A stretch of 18,713 nucleotides of DNA from Bacteroidales bacterium (GTDB lineage Bacteria; Bacteroidota; Bacteroidia; Bacteroidales; UBA4181), in NCBI GenBank assembly GCA_031287245.1, contig JAITTD010000158.1, positions 1 to 18,713 on the forward strand, given 5' to 3'. A program made the translations under genes and the position numbers. Below are positions 15,100 to 18,713 of this stretch, piece by piece. The notes under the pieces are model-generated. The model was not told the origin of the DNA and ran no database searches. It saw only the letters and a program-made list of their open reading frames with translations. Within the stretch, counting starts at the first letter, position 1. Each line of letters begins with the position of its first letter.

Positions 15100-18000
15100 A
15101 TGACTCGATATCTACCTTTATCCGAAAAAAAGGGGCAGTTGGCGATTACTAACCGGACACAACTGTCTGTTACCTTTTTCAAGGTAGCCTTACTTTTTTG
15201 TTTCCTTTTTATCACATTCTCCGCACACGCACAAACTGTAACGCCTGCGGGTGGTATTGTTTATGTAAAAAAAGGCGGCGCCGGTAACTCCAGCGGCGAT
15301 TCATGGGGCAACGCCTGCGCGGAATTAGCCACAGCACTGAAAGCAGCAGAAAACAACAGCAATATCAAACAAATATGGGTAGCGGAGGGAACCTACACCC
15401 CCATGTATAAAGCCGGAAATGGCGATACTGAGCGCGACAAAGCCTTTGTATTAGTGAAAGATGTGAAAATTTACGGCGGTTTTGCCGGAACGGAAACAAC
15501 GCTGGAAGCAAGGGATTTAAACCCCTTATCGCACCCTACCATTCTCAATGGCGACTTGGGCGCCGCCGACAGCGCTTATCATGTAGTGATAGCGGCAGGT
15601 GATTTGGGCACTGCCTTACTTGACGGATTGACCATTACAGGCGGAAAAGCCAATAACGACGACTTACCCACCGATCCCCCACCAATGGTTCCCCGAAATT
15701 GTGGAGGTGGTATATACAGTGCATCTTCTATTGAAATCAGTCATGTTATTATTCGAGATAATCGGGCTGTGCGTGGCGGCGGTATCTACAACACCGCCTA
15801 CAACAACACCGCATCTAAACTGACGCATGTGCACATTCTCCGAAACGGAATTCCTCGACAACTTTCAAGCGGGACCTCCACAACCCCCACAACCCCCACA
15901 ACCCCCAGCCAAGGTGGAGGTATTTACAATGCAAATTGTACGGCGACCTTTGACAGCGTAAGAATTGAGAACAATGTTTCCCGCCAGGGTGGCGGAATAT
16001 ATAATCATTTTGGTCAGCCAAAATTCACGAAAATGATTATTTCGGGAAATAAAGCAACAAAAAGTGGCAGCAACGGAGAAGGCGGCGGAATATATAATTA
16101 TGAAAGTTCGCCCGAATATACCAACGCGGTGATATCCGGAAATGAAGCCGCTACGAACGGCGGTGGAATTTGCAATGACAATGCTCCTTCTAAACTGACC
16201 AATGTACTCCTGTCAGGCAATAAGGCAGATAACGGCGGCGGAATGTATCATAATGGCGCAAGTATTCCTGTTCTTACCAATGTCACGATTGCAGGAAATT
16301 ATGCGACCTCTTCCGGAGGGGGAACATACAATTTGGCGAATGGCTATAACCTTATTATCTGGGGAAATGACGCAGGAAGTTCCGATAACAATGCTGCCGG
16401 CGCTTACCCCAATCATACATCTAATTTGGTGGAAGGGGTAAATATAACCGGAGGCATGGACGGCACGAACAGCGCCAACGACCCGTTATTTCTTGCTCCG
16501 AAATTGGCTACGGAAGCGCCCACCACGGCGGGCAATTATCGCATCACCTTGTGCAGTCCGGTGTACAATCAAGGGGATGACACCCGTTACGATAACAGCG
16601 GAATCGGGGCTGGCAAACCAAATTTGACAGCAGTAACAACCGACTTGGACGGCAATCCGCGCAAAGCAGGCGCTCATGTGGATTTGGGCGCTTACGAAAG
16701 CACTGCCATTACCCCTGCTGCCGATAACAAAATCTACGTGAACAAAAATGTTTCCCAACATACGCCACCAGACTATGACGGTTCATCTTGGGTAAATGCC
16801 ACACCGGTACTGGCAGACGCTTTGCTTTTTGCCGCGAAAAATGCCGGAATCGATTATGAAATTTGGGTAGCGGAAGGCACATACACACCGCGTTACAGCG
16901 CTACAGACTGTCGTCCTAACGGCAGAAACAACACTTTTGTGCTGCCGCCGAATGTGAAATTGTACGGCGGTTTTACGGGTACGGAAACAGCAAGAGGTTT
17001 AAACCCCTTGTCGCACCCCACCATCCTTAGCGGCGACTTGGGAGCCATCGGTAATGCCTACCACGTAATGGTAATAGACGGCGCCGGATCGGCTGTGTTG
17101 GACGGTTTTATCATCACCGGAGGAAAAGCAGACGGTTCAGGAGATGCCTCGAATGGTGGAGGACTGTATATTGCCGGCGGTAGCGGCGTAACGCCCACCA
17201 TTGAGCACGTTATCGTGAGCGGCAACGAAGCGAGCGATGGCGGCGGTATGTATATCGCCGCAGGGACAGCGCCCAAAATCGTTTCTACGCTTGTCAGCGG
17301 CAACAAGGCGAGCGGTGGCGGTGGCGGAATCTATCACGATGGTGCCTCAGCAGTGCTGACCAACCTTACCATCAGCGGCAACAATGCCACAAATGGCAGT
17401 GGAATATACGCAACCGGCGGGACCTTGACTGTCTATAATTCCATTGTTTGGGGCAATGGCAGCGGAACCAACAACGTTTATGGCTCGCCAACATATCATT
17501 ACAGTTTGGTGCAGGGCACTGATCTTTCCGGCTCAAACAGTAATTTGGACGGAACCGGCGACACAAACAATCCCAAGTTTATGGATCCTGTGGCGGCTGC
17601 TTCTGCGCCTGCCACAGGTGGCAACTACCGGCTGAACGTTTGCGGTAGCCCTGTTTCAGACAAGGGCTATACGGGCGCTCCCAATTTAGGATCAACCGAC
17701 TTGGATGGCATGGCGCGGAAAAGCAGTGGTGGTAGCATCATTGCTCTCGGTGCGTATGAAAAACTGCCATCTTCCACAACGGTGACCGGAACGACGCTTT
17801 ATGTCAACAAAAATGTATCAGGCGGCACCGGTGACGGCAGCAGTTGGGATAATGCTTTCCGCGAGTTGTCCGACGCCTTGCGTATTGCAGCAGGCACGAC
17901 AGTCAACGAAATTTGGGTAGCACAAGGTACGTATTATCCATTGTACAGCGCTGTCTCTGCCTCTGCCTCTGTTGCATCCTGCGATAATGGCAATCGCGAC

Positions 18001-18713
18001 AACGCCTTTGTAATGCTGCCCGACGTGAAGATTTACGGTGGGTTTACGGGCAGCGAAATCTCTCTTGCAGCCCGCAATTGGGAAGCCCACCCGACCATTC
18101 TTAGCGGCGACATCGGCATTTCGGGCGATCCTGCAGATAATGCATATCATGTGGTGATTGGATCCGGCATTACCAATGCAGCCGTATTGGATGGCTTTAC
18201 CATTACCGGCGGAAACGCCAACGGCTCCGGTAGTATTACCGTGCAAGGACAGACCGTTTCTCAAAACCAGGGGGGGGGCGTCATGCTCCATACAGCATCT
18301 CCTGCCATCGCACACGTGAAAATCAGCGGCAATCAGGCAACGGACGGTGCAGGCGCGTCTCTTGATGCGGCTTCTCCCAATATTTCCAATACACTCATCA
18401 GTGGCAACAAGGCTACTGCAAGTGGTGGCGGTATGTATGCCAATACCACATCCGTACCGACGTTACTCAATGTTACCATCAGCGGCAACAATGCGGCAAA
18501 TGGCAGTGGAATATTTAACAATGGAGGTACAGCGCCCACCGTCAAAAACTGCATCATCTGGGGTAACACCGCCAATAATGTCAATTTTGACAATACCACC
18601 ATTACATACAGTTTGGTGGAAGGTATTTCCGTTAACAATTCTAAACACATTTTGCCCGGTACAACCGACCCTCAGTTTATTGCAGCAGTTGATGCCGGTC
18701 AGGCGCCCACCGT
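15100..18713 (+). CDS. Secreted multi-module right-handed beta-helix surface protein, partial
   Basis: One open frame runs from ATG 15100 to the window edge without a stop, so at least 1204 residues are encoded and the 3' end is missing. A long signal peptide has its hydrophobic core at about 26-41 and cleavage after A-H-A (residue 44). Three similar modules begin at Y55, Y546 and Y901. Each has Y-V-[KN]-K, a S-[SG]-x-S-W segment, I-W-V-A-[EQ]-G-T-Y, V-K-[IL]-Y-G-G-F-[AT]-G, H-P-T-I-L-[NS]-G-D, then L-D-G-[LF]-x-I-T-G-G followed by short coils G-G-G-[IM]-Y and [IV]-S-G-N-x-A. Modules 1 and 2 close with D-L-D-G...L-G-A-Y-E. The G-G-G-I / S-G-N coils resemble the GGA[IL]/FxxN repeats of chlamydial polymorphic outer-membrane proteins. 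It is probably surface-exposed; a type IX secretion C-terminal domain would lie beyond the window. Ligand and function unknown. Confidence 0.9.
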   Translation, partial: MTRYLPLSEKKGQLAITNRTQLSVTFFKVALLFCFLFITFSAHAQTVTPAGGIVYVKKGGAGNSSGDSWGNACAELATALKAAENNSNIKQIWVAEGTYTPMYKAGNGDTERDKAFVLVKDVKIYGGFAGTETTLEARDLNPLSHPTILNGDLGAADSAYHVVIAAGDLGTALLDGLTITGGKANNDDLPTDPPPMVPRNCGGGIYSASSIEISHVIIRDNRAVRGGGIYNTAYNNTASKLTHVHILRNGIPRQLSSGTSTTPTTPTTPSQGGGIYNANCTATFDSVRIENNVSRQGGGIYNHFGQPKFTKMIISGNKATKSGSNGEGGGIYNYESSPEYTNAVISGNEAATNGGGICNDNAPSKLTNVLLSGNKADNGGGMYHNGASIPVLTNVTIAGNYATSSGGGTYNLANGYNLIIWGNDAGSSDNNAAGAYPNHTSNLVEGVNITGGMDGTNSANDPLFLAPKLATEAPTTAGNYRITLCSPVYNQGDDTRYDNSGIGAGKPNLTAVTTDLDGNPRKAGAHVDLGAYESTAITPAADNKIYVNKNVSQHTPPDYDGSSWVNATPVLADALLFAAKNAGIDYEIWVAEGTYTPRYSATDCRPNGRNNTFVLPPNVKLYGGFTGTETARGLNPLSHPTILSGDLGAIGNAYHVMVIDGAGSAVLDGFIITGGKADGSGDASNGGGLYIAGGSGVTPTIEHVIVSGNEASDGGGMYIAAGTAPKIVSTLVSGNKASGGGGGIYHDGASAVLTNLTISGNNATNGSGIYATGGTLTVYNSIVWGNGSGTNNVYGSPTYHYSLVQGTDLSGSNSNLDGTGDTNNPKFMDPVAAASAPATGGNYRLNVCGSPVSDKGYTGAPNLGSTDLDGMARKSSGGSIIALGAYEKLPSSTTVTGTTLYVNKNVSGGTGDGSSWDNAFRELSDALRIAAGTTVNEIWVAQGTYYPLYSAVSASASVASCDNGNRDNAFVMLPDVKIYGGFTGSEISLAARNWEAHPTILSGDIGISGDPADNAYHVVIGSGITNAAVLDGFTITGGNANGSGSITVQGQTVSQNQGGGVMLHTASPAIAHVKISGNQATDGAGASLDAASPNISNTLISGNKATASGGGMYANTTSVPTLLNVTISGNNAANGSGIFNNGGTAPTVKNCIIWGNTANNVNFDNTTITYSLVEGISVNNSKHILPGTTDPQFIAAVDAGQAPT
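15878..15907 (+). repeat. In-frame 9-bp minisatellite (CCACAACCC, 3.3 copies)
   Basis: Three exact tandem copies of CCACAACCC at 15878-15904 plus three more bases. In the reading frame it encodes T-T-P-T-T-P-T-T-P (about residues 260-269), a rigid Thr/Pro linker dropped into module 1 just before a G-G-G-I-Y-N coil. As the unit is 9 bp, copy-number change would alter linker length but not the frame. Confidence 0.93.
18270..18278 (+). repeat. G9 homopolymer inside the surface-protein gene
   Basis: Nine consecutive G bases encode two Gly codons and most of a third in Q-N-Q-G-G-G-V-M of module 3. Other Gly-Gly-Gly motifs of this gene use mixed codons (GGT, GGC, GGA), so the pure tract is exceptional here. 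Gain or loss of one base would shift the frame and truncate the protein. Confidence 0.95.

Noticed and set aside
17818..18315. Antisense ORF of 165 codons within the beta-helix gene
   Set aside because: It lies opposite a repetitive Gly/Ser-rich frame, where low stop-codon density makes spurious ORFs; the plus-strand frame is continuous and has repeated modules.

Overview
The window looks like a Bacteroidota chromosome, most likely order Bacteroidales. Nearly every transcription unit is preceded by the phylum-specific promoter (TTTG, 18-20 nt, TAnnTTTG). Secreted proteins have Bacteroidota-style signal peptides ending in A-x-A before Gln. The gene families (GH97, CarboxypepD_reg-type protein, large TPR protein plus outer-membrane barrel, modular beta-helix surface protein) are typical of that phylum. 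Genus cannot be fixed from the sequence alone.

Layout. (1) 1-1146: a compact two-gene module (DUF3791-like small protein, then a DUF3990-like putative ADP-ribosyltransferase, joined by an ATGA overlap). It is bracketed by two identical 79-bp direct repeats, each holding a complete promoter and most of a 5' leader. (2) 1151-3151: a secreted GH97 alpha-glycosidase driven by the second promoter copy. (3) 6672-3159, minus strand: a tight four-gene operon of exported CarboxypepD_reg-like protein, Yip1-like membrane protein, thyA and prmC, with a good promoter at 6695-6725. (4) 6738-7074: a palindromic non-coding element, a tRNA-Arg(ACG) gene on the minus strand with its own promoter and terminator, then mutS2 (7135-9600) on the plus strand. 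(5) 9601-9947: a non-coding stretch filled with palindromic repeats arranged as a large imperfect inverted repeat (REPIN/MITE-like). (6) 9948-10018: tRNA-Gln(CTG) with a clear promoter. (7) 10097-14905: a 1020-residue periplasmic TPR protein followed by a 575-residue outer-membrane beta-barrel protein, probably one operon and one envelope machine. (8) 15100 to the window end: the largest gene here, a secreted three-module right-handed beta-helix surface protein that runs off the window (at least 1204 residues, no stop seen).

Most of the window is core genome (thyA, prmC, mutS2, tRNAs, envelope proteins). Two regions stand out. The first is the promoter-duplicated DUF3791/DUF3990 module, a plausible toxin-antitoxin or defence-like cassette placed so that the downstream GH97 gene keeps its promoter. 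The second is the beta-helix gene, which carries a G9 tract, an in-frame 9-bp minisatellite and similar modules: the architecture of a surface protein able to vary by slippage and recombination.
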